From: Bacillota bacterium
GTDB taxonomy: Bacteria; Bacillota; Clostridia; Lachnospirales; Lachnospiraceae
DNA: 25,656 nt
Reading direction: 5' to 3'
Assembly: GCA_023423045.1 (NCBI GenBank)
Contig: JAFAGA010000054.1
Coordinates: 1 to 25,656, forward strand
Part shown: in pieces, positions 1 through 7,660 of the stretch
How positions within the stretch are numbered: position 1 is the stretch's first letter
Layout: each line of letters starts with the position of its first letter
The notes under the pieces: generated by a model
What the model saw: the letters and a program-made list of their open reading frames with translations, nothing else
Told to the model about the DNA's origin: nothing
The model's database searches: none
Made by a program: the position numbers and the translations under genes

Positions 1-7
1 ATGAATT

Positions 8-23
8 AAAAAGCCCTCCGGGC
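8..23 (-). terminator. Possible weak intrinsic terminator, minus strand
   Basis: Read on the minus strand this is GCCC-GGA-GGGC followed by TTTTT. The stem is only four GC pairs, so it is a weak candidate. It would end a minus-strand transcript, but no minus-strand gene is visible immediately to its right. Confidence 0.3.
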
Positions 24-97
24 AGGATGCGCACTCTGCACGCATGCGCATAAATGCGCAGGGTATTATGTCGGCTGGGCCGACCGCGCTCGGCGCG

Positions 98-123
98 AGA
101 ATGTGCTAAGGCACATTCTTTGT
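98..123 (+). terminator. Hairpin with T-rich tail (probable terminator of the upstream gene)
   Basis: AGAATGTGC and GCACATTCT form a perfect 9-bp stem around TAAG, followed by TTTGTTCT. Immediately before it are three more small self-complementary stretches (TGCGCA-TAAA-TGCGCA at 45-60, TCGGC-TGG-GCCGA at 71-83, CGCG-CTCGG-CGCG near 85-97), so all of 45-119 could fold. The upstream gene, if any, lies outside the window. Confidence 0.5.
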
Positions 124-127
124 TCTA

Positions 128-222
128 ATATAATGAAAGCGGAACGAGCATGATCAAGCTTGCTTGAATCATGCGACTGGAGCAACAAGATCATGAATAC
201 GGGTTTGCGTTCATGATATAAT
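128..222 (+). repeat. Hairpin-bearing dispersed repeat, copy A
   Basis: This stretch aligns closely with 18953-19046. It opens and closes with ATATAAT. Two hairpins are visible: GCATGAT-CAAG/CTTG-ATCATGC (148-174, one bulge, apex AGCTTGCT) and ATCATGAA/TTCATGAT (190-217, 12-nt loop). Blocks shared with the other copies include GAAAGCGGA before the first hairpin and TGGAGCAACAAGATCATGA between the two. The arms of the first hairpin differ between copies but remain complementary. No coding potential was seen. Confidence 0.75.
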
Positions 223-238
223 ATTTTTCGGAAAGGAC

Positions 239-268
239 TTGAATTATCCTGCCTGTAAGTAATACAAT
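239..268 (+). promoter_or_regulatory. Candidate promoter of the pdxA-type gene
   Basis: TTGAAT (239-244) and TACAAT (263-268) are separated by 18 bp. About 100 nt of AT-rich leader follows before the ribosome binding site. The spacing is acceptable and both boxes are near consensus. The upstream repeat also contains TATAAT boxes but without convincing -35 partners. Confidence 0.45.
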
Positions 269-377
269 ACTTGTAAAAGAGAATAAAATTTTGATAATTG
301 AAAATGAAATAAATGAAAACATAGAATAAACGAAAACTTTAAGTGAATGTAGCATCATGGAAAGGGAGGAAAATCAG

Positions 378-1373
378 ATGAAACCGATTATAGCGATCCC
401 GATGGGAGATCCGGCAGGTATTGGGCCGGAGATTGTAGTAAAAGCCTTGGCCTGCAAGGAAGTGGTGGAAGCGGCTGATTGTATCGTTATCGGGGATAGA
501 AAGATTATTGAGGATGCGATCCGGTTTACAGGCATGAATTTAGAGGTAAAGATAGTTAAATCCGTCGGTGAAGGGAAATACGCCGAGGGTGTGCTAAATC
601 TCATGGATCTGGATAATGTTGATCCTGCCAGGTTTAAGATAGGACAGATCAGTGGAATGTGTGGAAGGGCTGCCTATGAATACATTGCCAAAAGCATTGA
701 GCTGGCGAACCGCAAGGAGGTAGCCGCAGTAGCGACCACGCCGATTAACAAGGAATCCCTGAAGGCAGGCAATGTCAACTTCATAGGGCATACAGAGATC
801 TTTGGGGAACTAACCGGGACAAAGGATCCTTTGACGATGTTTGAGGTGAGGGGAATGAGAGTGTTCTTTTTGACAAGGCATGTATCCCTTAAGAAAGCCT
901 GTGAATTGGTTACAAAGGACAGGATTAAGGACTATGTGAAGCGATGTAAGGAAGTGCTGGAGAAGCTGGGGGTTACCGGGGGAACAATGGCGATTGCCGG
1001 TCTAAATCCTCATAGTGGAGAGCATGGGCTGTTTGGAACAGAAGAGGTGGAACATGTAATTCCGGCGGTAGAAGAGCTAAAGAATGAGGGGTATGATGTG
1101 GAGGGGCCCATTGGTGCCGACTCCGTATTCCACCTGGCTTTACAAGGTCGGTACAATAGTGTGCTTTCTCTATACCATGATCAGGGGCATATCGCTACTA
1201 AAACCCTGGATTTTGAGAGAACAATTGCGATAACCGGAGGGATGCCGATTCTTCGTACCTCGGTGGATCATGGTACGGCAATGGATATCGCAGGGAAGGG
1301 AATTGCCAGTGAGATCAGTATGTCGGAAGCGATCCTGCTGGCAGCCAAATATAGCGCTAATTTTATGAATTAG
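378..1373 (+). CDS. pdxA: PdxA family 4-phospho-hydroxyacid dehydrogenase (331 aa)
   Basis: PdxA oxidises 4-phosphohydroxy-L-threonine with NAD in pyridoxal phosphate synthesis. The paralogue PdxA2 oxidises D-threonate or D-erythronate 4-phosphate in sugar-acid breakdown. The protein opens with the family signature IPMGDPAGIGPEI. It also has ATTPINKES, the metal-binding stretch GHTEIFGELTG, AGLNPHSGEHGLFG, LYHDQGHIATK and RTSVDHGTAMDIAG, so it looks complete at the usual length. I chose ATG 378 over the longer 357 start because AGGGAGG sits 10-17 bases upstream of 378. The gene stands alone, with no kinase of the DUF1537 type and no other pdx gene beside it, so pyridoxal synthesis and PdxA2-type catabolism cannot be told apart here. 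Family assignment is firm; substrate is not. Confidence 0.9.
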   Translation: MKPIIAIPMGDPAGIGPEIVVKALACKEVVEAADCIVIGDRKIIEDAIRFTGMNLEVKIVKSVGEGKYAEGVLNLMDLDNVDPARFKIGQISGMCGRAAYEYIAKSIELANRKEVAAVATTPINKESLKAGNVNFIGHTEIFGELTGTKDPLTMFEVRGMRVFFLTRHVSLKKACELVTKDRIKDYVKRCKEVLEKLGVTGGTMAIAGLNPHSGEHGLFGTEEVEHVIPAVEELKNEGYDVEGPIGADSVFHLALQGRYNSVLSLYHDQGHIATKTLDFERTIAITGGMPILRTSVDHGTAMDIAGKGIASEISMSEAILLAAKYSANFMN

Positions 1374-1439
1374 ATACGACAGCTGGTTATGAAAAGCCCC
1401 GCCAATTTGGAAGTTTGGAATCCGACGGTATAAACGACA

Positions 1440-1467
1440 AGAAGCGGCAAACCGCTTCTCTTATGTT
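1440..1467 (+). terminator. Hairpin downstream of pdxA (terminator)
   Basis: AGAAGCGG and CCGCTTCT form a perfect 8-bp stem around CAAA, followed by CTTATGTT. The tail is only moderately T-rich. It lies 66 bp past the pdxA stop and fits a transcription end. Confidence 0.5.
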
Positions 1468-1473
1468 AATAAT

Positions 1474-1527
1474 ACGGGGATATTGTAAAATAATATGATG
1501 CAACATATTATTTTACAATATCCCCGT
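1474..1527. terminator. Perfect 24-bp inverted repeat between convergent genes
   Basis: Bases 1474-1497 are the exact reverse complement of 1504-1527, with a 6-nt loop (ATGCAA). The outer part of the stem is GC (ACGGGG/CCCCGT); the inner part is AT-rich. It lies between pdxA (plus) and the small minus-strand gene that ends at 1538, so a bidirectional terminator is the ordinary reading. A 24-bp perfect stem is longer than a terminator needs, so a small palindromic mobile repeat is possible. Confidence 0.7.
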
Positions 1528-1537
1528 TGATTTATTA

Positions 1538-1921
1538 TTATTTAACTCTGGTGATATGTACACAATATACATAGGTGTTTTGTATCTTCTTAGCCTCTAC
1601 ACCGTCCACATGGATGACCGGCTGCGTTTCGGAAGGAGTCACATAGATCTTGAATATAATACCATCCTGATTTACCCTCATATTGCGGATTTGCTTGTAG
1701 TTATAGTCACGCTTTGGAATACCGATATAATTAAAGATTATATCATAGGTATCCGGATGTGAAAAACAAAGAAGAATATCATCCTCGCCGTACATGCCGA
1801 TGATTTCCCGGGCTTCTTCAAAGGTCATGTTGGTGCATTTGAATTCGCCTTCGTTAAATAAAGTGTTCATATTGCTATTATCAAGCAGCAGTAATGGATT
1901 CTCAAGCTTCTTTACAGCCAT
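1538..1921 (-). CDS. Small protein of unknown function (127 aa)
   Basis: I do not recognise this protein with confidence. It has no signal peptide and no membrane segment. A central stretch (FEEAREIIGMYGEDDILLC, then FSHPDTYDIIFNYIGIP) faintly resembles the layout of the DUF1874/B116-like fold, where an 'EEA..ll' helix precedes an 'IGH..ta..l..lLg' segment, but the key GH is absent. The C-terminal half is beta-rich with a run around YVYCVHITRVK. I chose the ATG at 1921 because GGAAGGAG lies 8 bases before it; the in-frame ATG at 1927 is only 2 bases from that site. It is a single gene behind a near-consensus promoter, so it is probably well expressed. Confidence 0.6.
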   Translation of the reverse strand: MAVKKLENPLLLLDNSNMNTLFNEGEFKCTNMTFEEAREIIGMYGEDDILLCFSHPDTYDIIFNYIGIPKRDYNYKQIRNMRVNQDGIIFKIYVTPSETQPVIHVDGVEAKKIQNTYVYCVHITRVK

Positions 1922-1995
1922 ATGCATTGCTCCTTCCTGAGGTCACTTGCCCGTGGGGACAAGAGATGTAATAGTTTCCTTCATTTCCTATTTTC

Positions 1996-2024
1996 AGTAT
2001 ATGGTTATAGCGGATATTTGTCAA
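1996..2024 (-). promoter_or_regulatory. Strong promoter for the 127-aa protein gene
   Basis: On the minus strand TTGACA (2024-2019) and TATACT (2001-1996) are 17 bp apart, which is essentially the housekeeping sigma consensus. Transcription would start near 1989, leaving a leader of about 70 nt. Confidence 0.75.
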
Positions 2025-2084
2025 TAAGGGAAGGGCTTAACTTAATGACTTTGAGGGCTGGCTGTGACCTCCTCGAGAAGTATA

Positions 2085-2161
2085 AAAAGATGAATGACAG
2101 ATTGGGCTGGCTCCCGGCATGATTAGCGCCGGCGCTCCTATAAATCCGTCATTCATCTTTT
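2085..2161 (-). terminator. Long-stem terminator of the hydrogenase operon
   Basis: AAAAGATGAATGAC (2085-2098) pairs with GTCATTCATCTTTT (2148-2161), and after one mismatch the stem continues with GATT/AATC. The 39-nt apical part contains the 12-bp palindrome AGCGCCGGCGCT (2125-2136). On the minus strand the stem ends in TTTTT. It lies about 40 bp past the catalytic subunit's stop. Confidence 0.75.
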
Positions 2162-2198
2162 ATTGTAATCGTATTAAACGTCAGAGTAGAATCAATGA

Positions 2199-3947
2199 TT
2201 AAACCTTGTTAACGGTTCTCCTTACATAGGTTGTATGAAGAATATCATGGGCCTTATGGCTGCCCGGTTTACCGAGATAATCATTGTAAAGGGTCTTGAC
2301 TGCCTCATTTTCATGAGACTTTCTGACTTCCATCTTAGCGTCCTGATCATATAATGCTTTCGCGCGAAGAGTTCTGATATCGGTGAAGTTTCTCACGATA
2401 CCGGGCTGCTGAGGCTGCCCGCCGCCATTTACACAACCGCCGGGGCATCCCATGATCTCGATAAAGTGGTAATTTGCCTTGCCGGATCTAACATCATCCA
2501 GAAGCTTCCGCGCATTGGCAAGACCGGAGGCAACGGCTACATTGACATCCAGGCCGGCTGCATGGTAAGTTGCTTCCTTAATACCCATGGTTCCACGCAC
2601 TTCCTTGAAATCCGGGCTGGACAACTCTTCACCGGTGATGGTCTCTATGGCTGTTCTAAGAGCTGCTTCCATAACACCGCCGGTTGCACCGAAGATTACT
2701 CCGGCACCGGTGGATCTGCCCAACGGATCATCGAAGTTCTCATCCGGAAGGGAAAGGAAATTGATGCCTACGCGCTCGATCATTCTTGCAAGCTCACGGG
2801 TGGTGATGGAGATATCCACGTCCGGAACACCTGCAGCGCTTTGGTCTTCTCTGCCAATCTCAAACTTCTTTGCGGTACAAGGCATTACGCTGACCATAAA
2901 AATCTTTTCCGGATCAATATTATTCTTCTCGGCATAATAGGTCTTGGTGATGGCACCGAACATCTGCTGAGGGGATTTGCAGCTTGATACATTATCAAGC
3001 ATATCCGGATAGTAATGTTCGCAGAATTTAACCCAGCCGGGAGAGCAGGATGTAATTAAAGGTAACTTACCGCCGTTACTGATTCTTTCAATCAGTTCGT
3101 TTGCCTCCTCCATAATGGTAAGGTCGGCAGCAAAATCGGTATCAAATACCTTATCAAAGCCTAAGCGGCGAAGGGCTGCCACCATCTTACCTTCCACATT
3201 CGTTCCGATGGGAAGGCCGAAGGACTCACCAAGAGCGGCACGAACCGAAGGAGCGGACTGAACGATGACATATTTGTCGGGATCTGCAAGAGCGGCAAAT
3301 ACTTCATCCGTATAATCCTTCTCCAGCAGTGCACCGGTGGGACATACGGCGATACATTGACCGCAGGATACGCAGCTGGTATCACCCAGGCCCATGTCAA
3401 AAGCACAGGAGATATTGGTGTCAAAACCGCGTGAATTGGCACCGATGACACCGATACCCTGAATGGTATCACAAACTGCGGAACAGCGTCTGCAGAGAAT
3501 ACATTTGTTGTTATCACGAACCATGTGGGCAGAGGTATCGTCCAGTGTATAATGGGTGCGTTCTCCGTCATACAGGTACTCATCTTTTACATTCAGGTCA
3601 TTGCAAAGCTTTTGAAGCTCGCAGTTACCGCTGCGTACGCAGGAAAGGCACTTTCTGTCATGATCGGAAAGGATAAGCTCCAGGGTCTTCTTGCGGGAAG
3701 CAAGCACCTTGGGTGAGTTGGTGATGATTTCCATGCCCTCTGAAATGGGGTACATGCAGGCTGCAACCAGGCTTCTTGCACCCTTGACTTCTACGACACA
3801 GATACGGCAGGCACCGATTTCATTGATATCCTTTAAGAAACAAAGGGTGGGGATATCGATGCAGGCAAGCTTTGCCGCTTCTAGTATGGTAGAGCCCTTG
3901 GGGGCTTGCATAGGCATGCCGTTTATTTTAATATTAAGCGTTTCCAT
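2199..3947 (-). CDS. hndD: [FeFe] hydrogenase catalytic subunit, HndD/HydA type (582 aa)
   Basis: This subunit carries the H-cluster that makes or oxidises H2. Domains in order: a plant-type 2Fe-2S domain (C36, C47, C50, C64), a His-ligated 4Fe-4S site (H96, C100, C103, C109), two 4Fe-4S clusters (C149-C159 and C192-C202), then the H-cluster domain. The three H-cluster motifs are TSCSPGW (299-305), VMPCTAKKFE (354-363) and EIMGCPGGCVNGGGQP (497-512). The second Cys of the textbook TSCCPxW is Ser here, a form I recall as frequent in HndD-type proteins. The C-terminal small-subunit-like tail (about 515-582) is fused, as in other HndD proteins. GGAGG precedes ATG 3947 at good spacing. It is the last gene of the operon, 43 bp after the NuoF-like gene. 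Together the subunits should couple NAD(P)H and ferredoxin to H2 in the cytoplasm. Confidence 0.95.
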   Translation of the reverse strand: METLNIKINGMPMQAPKGSTILEAAKLACIDIPTLCFLKDINEIGACRICVVEVKGARSLVAACMYPISEGMEIITNSPKVLASRKKTLELILSDHDRKCLSCVRSGNCELQKLCNDLNVKDEYLYDGERTHYTLDDTSAHMVRDNNKCILCRRCSAVCDTIQGIGVIGANSRGFDTNISCAFDMGLGDTSCVSCGQCIAVCPTGALLEKDYTDEVFAALADPDKYVIVQSAPSVRAALGESFGLPIGTNVEGKMVAALRRLGFDKVFDTDFAADLTIMEEANELIERISNGGKLPLITSCSPGWVKFCEHYYPDMLDNVSSCKSPQQMFGAITKTYYAEKNNIDPEKIFMVSVMPCTAKKFEIGREDQSAAGVPDVDISITTRELARMIERVGINFLSLPDENFDDPLGRSTGAGVIFGATGGVMEAALRTAIETITGEELSSPDFKEVRGTMGIKEATYHAAGLDVNVAVASGLANARKLLDDVRSGKANYHFIEIMGCPGGCVNGGGQPQQPGIVRNFTDIRTLRAKALYDQDAKMEVRKSHENEAVKTLYNDYLGKPGSHKAHDILHTTYVRRTVNKV

Positions 3948-3990
3948 TTAAATCCTCCGTTTCTGCGCATGATCTTTGCGCATAATGCTG

Positions 3991-5778
3991 TTATTTCTTA
4001 GAGATGGCATCAAATTTACATTTCTCCATACAAGCACCGCATTTAATACATTTGCTCTGGTCGATGAGGTGTACTTCCTTCACCTTACCGATAATTGCAC
4101 CATTGGGGCAGATTCTTGCGCACAGAGTACAGCCCTTGCACTTGTCGCCATCGATAATGTAAGAAAGAAGAGCCTTACATACGCCGGAAGGACATTTTTT
4201 ATCAACTACATGGGCAATATATTCATCCTTGAAATAACGCAGGGTCGATAATACCGGGTTAGGAGCAGTCTGACCAAGACCACAGAGGGCATTCTCCTTG
4301 ATATAGTAGCAAAGATCCTCAAGCTTCGTGAGGTCCTCCATCGTACCCTGGCCATTGGTGATCTTATCTAAAATCTCGTAAAGGCGTTTGGTACCGATAC
4401 GGCAGGGAGTACATTTACCGCAGGATTCATCCACTGTGAACTCCAGGAAGAACTTAGCGATATCCACCATACAGTTGTCTTCGTCCATTACGATCAGACC
4501 GCCGGAGCCCATCATGGAACCGATGCTGAGCAGGTTGTCATAGTCGATCGGAATATCAAAATGCTCTGCAGGGATACATCCGCCGGAGGGACCGCCTGTT
4601 TGAGCTGCTTTAAATTTCTTGCCGCCGGGGATACCGCCGCCGATCTCATCGATTACTTCGCGAAGCGGTGTTCCCATGGGGATTTCCACAAGACCGGTAT
4701 TATTGATCTTGCCGCCAAGAGCGAATACCTTGGTACCCTTGGACTTCTCGGTGCCCATGGAAGCAAACCATTCCGGACCATGCAGAATGATCTGGGGAAT
4801 ATTGGCGTAAGTTTCCACGTTGTTCAGGATTGTGGGCTTCTGGAACAGGCCCTTTTGTGCAGGGAACGGAGGACGGGGGCGGGGTTCGCCGCGATTGCCT
4901 TCAATTGAGGTCATAAGCGCAGTCTCTTCACCGCACACGAATGCTCCGGCACCAAGTCTTAATTCAATATCAAAATCAAATCCGCTGCCAAAGATATCTT
5001 TGCCTAATAAGCCGTATTCTCTGGCCTGGCCGATGGCAATTTCCAGGCGGTCTACGGCGATGGGGTATTCCGCACGTACATAGACATAGCCCTGGGTTGC
5101 GCCGATTGCATAACCGGCGATGGCCATTGCCTCCAGCAATACATGGGGATCACCCTCTAATACGGAACGATCCATGAACGCGCCCGGGTCACCCTCGTCC
5201 GCATTACAGCATACATATTTCTGGTCGGCATCATTTCCTTTTGCCAGCTTCCACTTTAAGCCGGTGGGGAAACCGCCGCCGCCGCGGCCTCTGAGACCGC
5301 TGTCCAGAATCGTCTGGATTACCTGGTCCGGGGAATATTCGGTTAAAACCTTTCCGAGGGCTTCGTAACCGCCGGTACCGATATATTCATCGATGTTCTC
5401 AGGATTGATTACACCGCAGTTGCGCAGTGCGATTCTGTGCTGCTTCTTATAGAAATCGGTATCATTCAGAGACTTGAGACCGTCTTCGGTTACCATTTCC
5501 TTATAAAGGAGACGGGTTACAATACGTCCCTTCAATAGATGCTCGGATACGATTTCCGGAATATCCTCTTCTTTCACCATGGCATAGAAGGTTGCTTCCG
5601 GATATATAATAATGATGGGGCCCAAGGCGCAAAGTCCGTGACAGCCAGTCTGTACTACGGCAACCTCTTCCTTCAGGCCATTGTTTTGAATTTCAGTCTG
5701 CAGTGACTCGATAATCTTGAGACTTCCCGAGGAAGTACACCCGGTACCACCGCAAACCAATACGTGTGAACGATACAT
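3991..5778 (-). CDS. hndC: NADH-binding NuoF-like hydrogenase subunit, HndC/HydB type (595 aa)
   Basis: This is the flavin and NAD(P)H-binding subunit of the hydrogenase. An N-terminal thioredoxin-like 2Fe-2S domain (about 1-90; C9, C14, C46, C50) precedes the NuoF core. The core has the NADH glycine loop GRGGGGFPTGLKW, the FMN region NADEGDPGAF and the 4Fe-4S motif ESCGKCTPCR. The C-terminal 70 residues add two ferredoxin-type 4Fe-4S clusters (CKGCTLCARICPNG and CIKCGACMEKC). This domain order is that of HydB/HndC of bifurcating and NADP-reducing hydrogenases, where the subunit is the site of NAD(P)H oxidation and of flavin-based branching. The gene has a GGAGG site before ATG 5778 and begins 18 bp after the upstream ferredoxin gene. 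Confidence 0.95.
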   Translation of the reverse strand: MYRSHVLVCGGTGCTSSGSLKIIESLQTEIQNNGLKEEVAVVQTGCHGLCALGPIIIIYPEATFYAMVKEEDIPEIVSEHLLKGRIVTRLLYKEMVTEDGLKSLNDTDFYKKQHRIALRNCGVINPENIDEYIGTGGYEALGKVLTEYSPDQVIQTILDSGLRGRGGGGFPTGLKWKLAKGNDADQKYVCCNADEGDPGAFMDRSVLEGDPHVLLEAMAIAGYAIGATQGYVYVRAEYPIAVDRLEIAIGQAREYGLLGKDIFGSGFDFDIELRLGAGAFVCGEETALMTSIEGNRGEPRPRPPFPAQKGLFQKPTILNNVETYANIPQIILHGPEWFASMGTEKSKGTKVFALGGKINNTGLVEIPMGTPLREVIDEIGGGIPGGKKFKAAQTGGPSGGCIPAEHFDIPIDYDNLLSIGSMMGSGGLIVMDEDNCMVDIAKFFLEFTVDESCGKCTPCRIGTKRLYEILDKITNGQGTMEDLTKLEDLCYYIKENALCGLGQTAPNPVLSTLRYFKDEYIAHVVDKKCPSGVCKALLSYIIDGDKCKGCTLCARICPNGAIIGKVKEVHLIDQSKCIKCGACMEKCKFDAISKK

Positions 5779-5796
5779 AATGTGTCCTCCTTCGGA

Positions 5797-6168
5797 TTAG
5801 CCGAGTACCTCGGCAATCGTATATTTTTTAATAACCTCACCGTGGATCAAGTGATGCTCAATAACCTCGAGTGCTTTTTCGGGGGTCATCTTGACATAAG
5901 TAACTTTATCTTTACCGGGCTCCAATACTTCTACAATAGGCTCATATTGGCATAATCCGATGCATCCGGTCTGTGTAACGGCAACATTGGTAAGGCCCTT
6001 TGATTGAACCGCATCAGAGAGAGCGGTAAGAACCGGTCTTGCGCCGCTTGCGATGCCACAGGTAGCCATTCCCACAACAACGCGGGTCTGCTCGCTGGAT
6101 TCACTGCGGATTCCAATCTGGCCCTGCATCTTTTCTCTGATTGCTTTCAGCTCTTCTAGAGATTTCAT
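5797..6168 (-). CDS. hndB: Thioredoxin-like (2Fe-2S) ferredoxin, HndB type (123 aa)
   Basis: This is a small electron carrier of the hydrogenase complex. It has the thioredoxin-like ferredoxin pattern: ATCGIASGARPV near residue 35, then TQTGCIGLCQYEP near 65-77, giving four Cys at the usual spacing. The N-terminal 20 residues look helical (SLEELKAIREKMQ). I chose ATG 6168 because GGAGG lies 7 bases upstream. The longer open frame up to 6273 has no ribosome binding site, and its extra residues are not typical of the family. A hairpin (TCAGGAG/CTCCTGA, 6331-6352) lies in the 227-bp gap before it and could affect relative expression. Confidence 0.88.
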   Translation of the reverse strand: MKSLEELKAIREKMQGQIGIRSESSEQTRVVVGMATCGIASGARPVLTALSDAVQSKGLTNVAVTQTGCIGLCQYEPIVEVLEPGKDKVTYVKMTPEKALEVIEHHLIHGEVIKKYTIAEVLG

Positions 6169-6395
6169 GTGATATCCTCCATTTCCTTCCACGCACCCAT
6201 CAGGAGTGCGGCAATTCAACTCTGTTTGTCTCCCTGGCTTTATTATTTCAATCCACAATCCACGCGCTTGCAAGGGAGACGAGTGACAGGTATTGCTATT
6301 TGCAATAAATGATGAATGTATATGCTTTTGTCAGGAGAAAGCATCCTCCTGAATTAGAGTTTATTATATGCGGCAAAACGATTTGCCATGAGATT

Positions 6396-6953
6396 CTAAA
6401 CAAGATAACCGCCATCTGTCTCCTGTTGATTCTCAGCTAGGTATTCTTTGATGTAAGCAGAAACCTCGGGGGTATTAAGCGGTACGCCGCCGAGAATTTG
6501 ACGGAATTCTCTCGTGTCCAGGGTGAATTCCCTGTCATCGAACTGATACCGGTAGAGGAAATCAATCTGCGTATTCAAAGTGATTAATGTATGAATTGTA
6601 CTGTTCATATCACCGAGGGGCATACGGTCAATATGGGATAGTCCAAAGTTCGCGACAACTCTGGTCCCGGCCCCGGGCGTTGATTCGATGCGGAAGCTTC
6701 CCCCGCTGCTCTCGGCCGCCATCTTGAAAAACGGCACCCCGAGCCCGACCTTTCTTGTAGAACGGGTTGTGAAGAAGGGATCTTCCACCTGACGGATCTG
6801 CTCTCCGGTCATTCCGCAGCCATCATCGGCTATTGTAATCGTAAGTATATCCAAGTCTCTTTGTATTTGTATTATTATTTCAATCAGGCTTGCCTCTGCC
6901 CGAATTGAATTATTTGCGATATCCAATACATTCAGAGAGATTTCTGTCATCAT
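6396..6953 (-). CDS. Histidine-kinase-type ATPase (HATPase_c) in the hydrogenase operon (185 aa)
   Basis: The protein is a GHKL-type ATP-binding domain without a sensor or a phospho-accepting His domain. Visible are the N box (DIANNSIRAEASLIEI), G1 box (ADDGCGMTG) and G2 region (RKVGLGVPFFKMAAESSGG), followed by SFRIESTPGAGTRV. About 70 residues after the ATPase core are not recognised. Its ATG follows the NuoE-like stop by one base (TAATATG), so it is translationally coupled and part of the operon. Genes of this type are known to sit inside clostridial hydrogenase operons, but their partner and output are unclear. A regulatory or kinase role in hydrogenase expression or activity is inference only. 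Confidence 0.85.
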   Translation of the reverse strand: MMTEISLNVLDIANNSIRAEASLIEIIIQIQRDLDILTITIADDGCGMTGEQIRQVEDPFFTTRSTRKVGLGVPFFKMAAESSGGSFRIESTPGAGTRVVANFGLSHIDRMPLGDMNSTIHTLITLNTQIDFLYRYQFDDREFTLDTREFRQILGGVPLNTPEVSAYIKEYLAENQQETDGGYLV

Positions 6954-6954
6954 A

Positions 6955-7449
6955 TTATTCGTATTTTGCTAAAACACCTTCCAAGTCATCAACAGTTAAT
7001 TTACCATATACATCCTCGTTGATGGTTAATACAGGTGCAAGTCCGCAAGCGCCGATGCAGCGGCAGGACTCCAGGGAAAACTTACCGTCTTCGGTGCATC
7101 CTCCGTCTTCTACGCCGAGCAATTCCTGAAGCTTGTTAAAGATGTCTCCGGAGCCCTTAACGTAGCAGGCAGTTCCCAAGCATACGGAGACGTTGAATTT
7201 GCCCTTCGGACTCAGTGAGAATTGAGAATAGAATGTTACGATACCATAGACTTTTTCTAACGGAACATCCATTTCATTGGATATAATGGTCTGAACTTCA
7301 ATCGGAAGATAGCCGTAGATATCCTGTGCCTCCTGCAGGATGGGCATTAAGGCGCCTCGTTCCTCCTTATGATCCGCGATGATCTTTAGGAGTGCGGCTT
7401 CCTGCTCTTTTGTTCCTGCAAATGGTACTGTGTTAATTTGCGATCCCAT
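6955..7449 (-). CDS. hndA: NuoE-like 2Fe-2S hydrogenase subunit, HndA/HydC type (164 aa)
   Basis: This is the 24-kDa-type subunit that relays electrons between the flavin subunit and the catalytic subunit. The N-terminal helical bundle contains the family motif IYGYLPIEVQ and the stretch VYGIVTFYSQF. The four cluster cysteines sit in SVCLGTACYVKG and ESCRCIGACGLAP, the normal NuoE spacing. Length is normal for the family. TAAGGAGG precedes ATG 7449. It is the first gene of the operon, and its promoter region is shared with the divergent sensory operon. Confidence 0.93.
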   Translation of the reverse strand: MGSQINTVPFAGTKEQEAALLKIIADHKEERGALMPILQEAQDIYGYLPIEVQTIISNEMDVPLEKVYGIVTFYSQFSLSPKGKFNVSVCLGTACYVKGSGDIFNKLQELLGVEDGGCTEDGKFSLESCRCIGACGLAPVLTINEDVYGKLTVDDLEGVLAKYE

Positions 7450-7493
7450 TTTTAAACCTCCTTAAAATAAATTGTGTCGCCACAAACATTGAC

Positions 7494-7525
7494 ATTATAA
7501 CATAAGTATGTTAAAAAATCTACAA
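7494..7525 (-). promoter_or_regulatory. Hydrogenase operon promoter with palindrome and Rex-like site
   Basis: On the minus strand TATAAT (7499-7494) lies about 45 bp upstream of the first gene. No good -35 box is present; the best 17-bp-spaced hexamer is TAGATT. AACATAAGTATGTT (7499-7512) is a near-palindrome abutting the -10 box. ATGTTAAAAAATCTACAA (7508-7525) matches 11 of the 14 fixed positions of the clostridial Rex consensus TTGTTAAnnnnTTAACAA. Rex is an NADH/NAD sensor known to control fermentation and hydrogenase genes in clostridia. The weak -35 suggests an activator or another sigma factor. Confidence 0.5.
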
Positions 7526-7660
7526 AAATTATTAACAACTACAAGCATTATTAATGAATTTTAAGTATACATTGTACCTAAGGAGTTTTTTGGTAAAAAG
7601 GCTGCCAAAATACCGCGGGCCAAACTGTAACGGATCGCCCTGGACAGGCATATTCATGGA

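Noticed and set aside
2466..2987. Plus-strand open frames opposite the hydrogenase genes (also at 2587, 4561, 4820, 9968-10686 and similar)
   Set aside because: They are antisense shadows of strongly supported Fe-S protein genes and have no family features.
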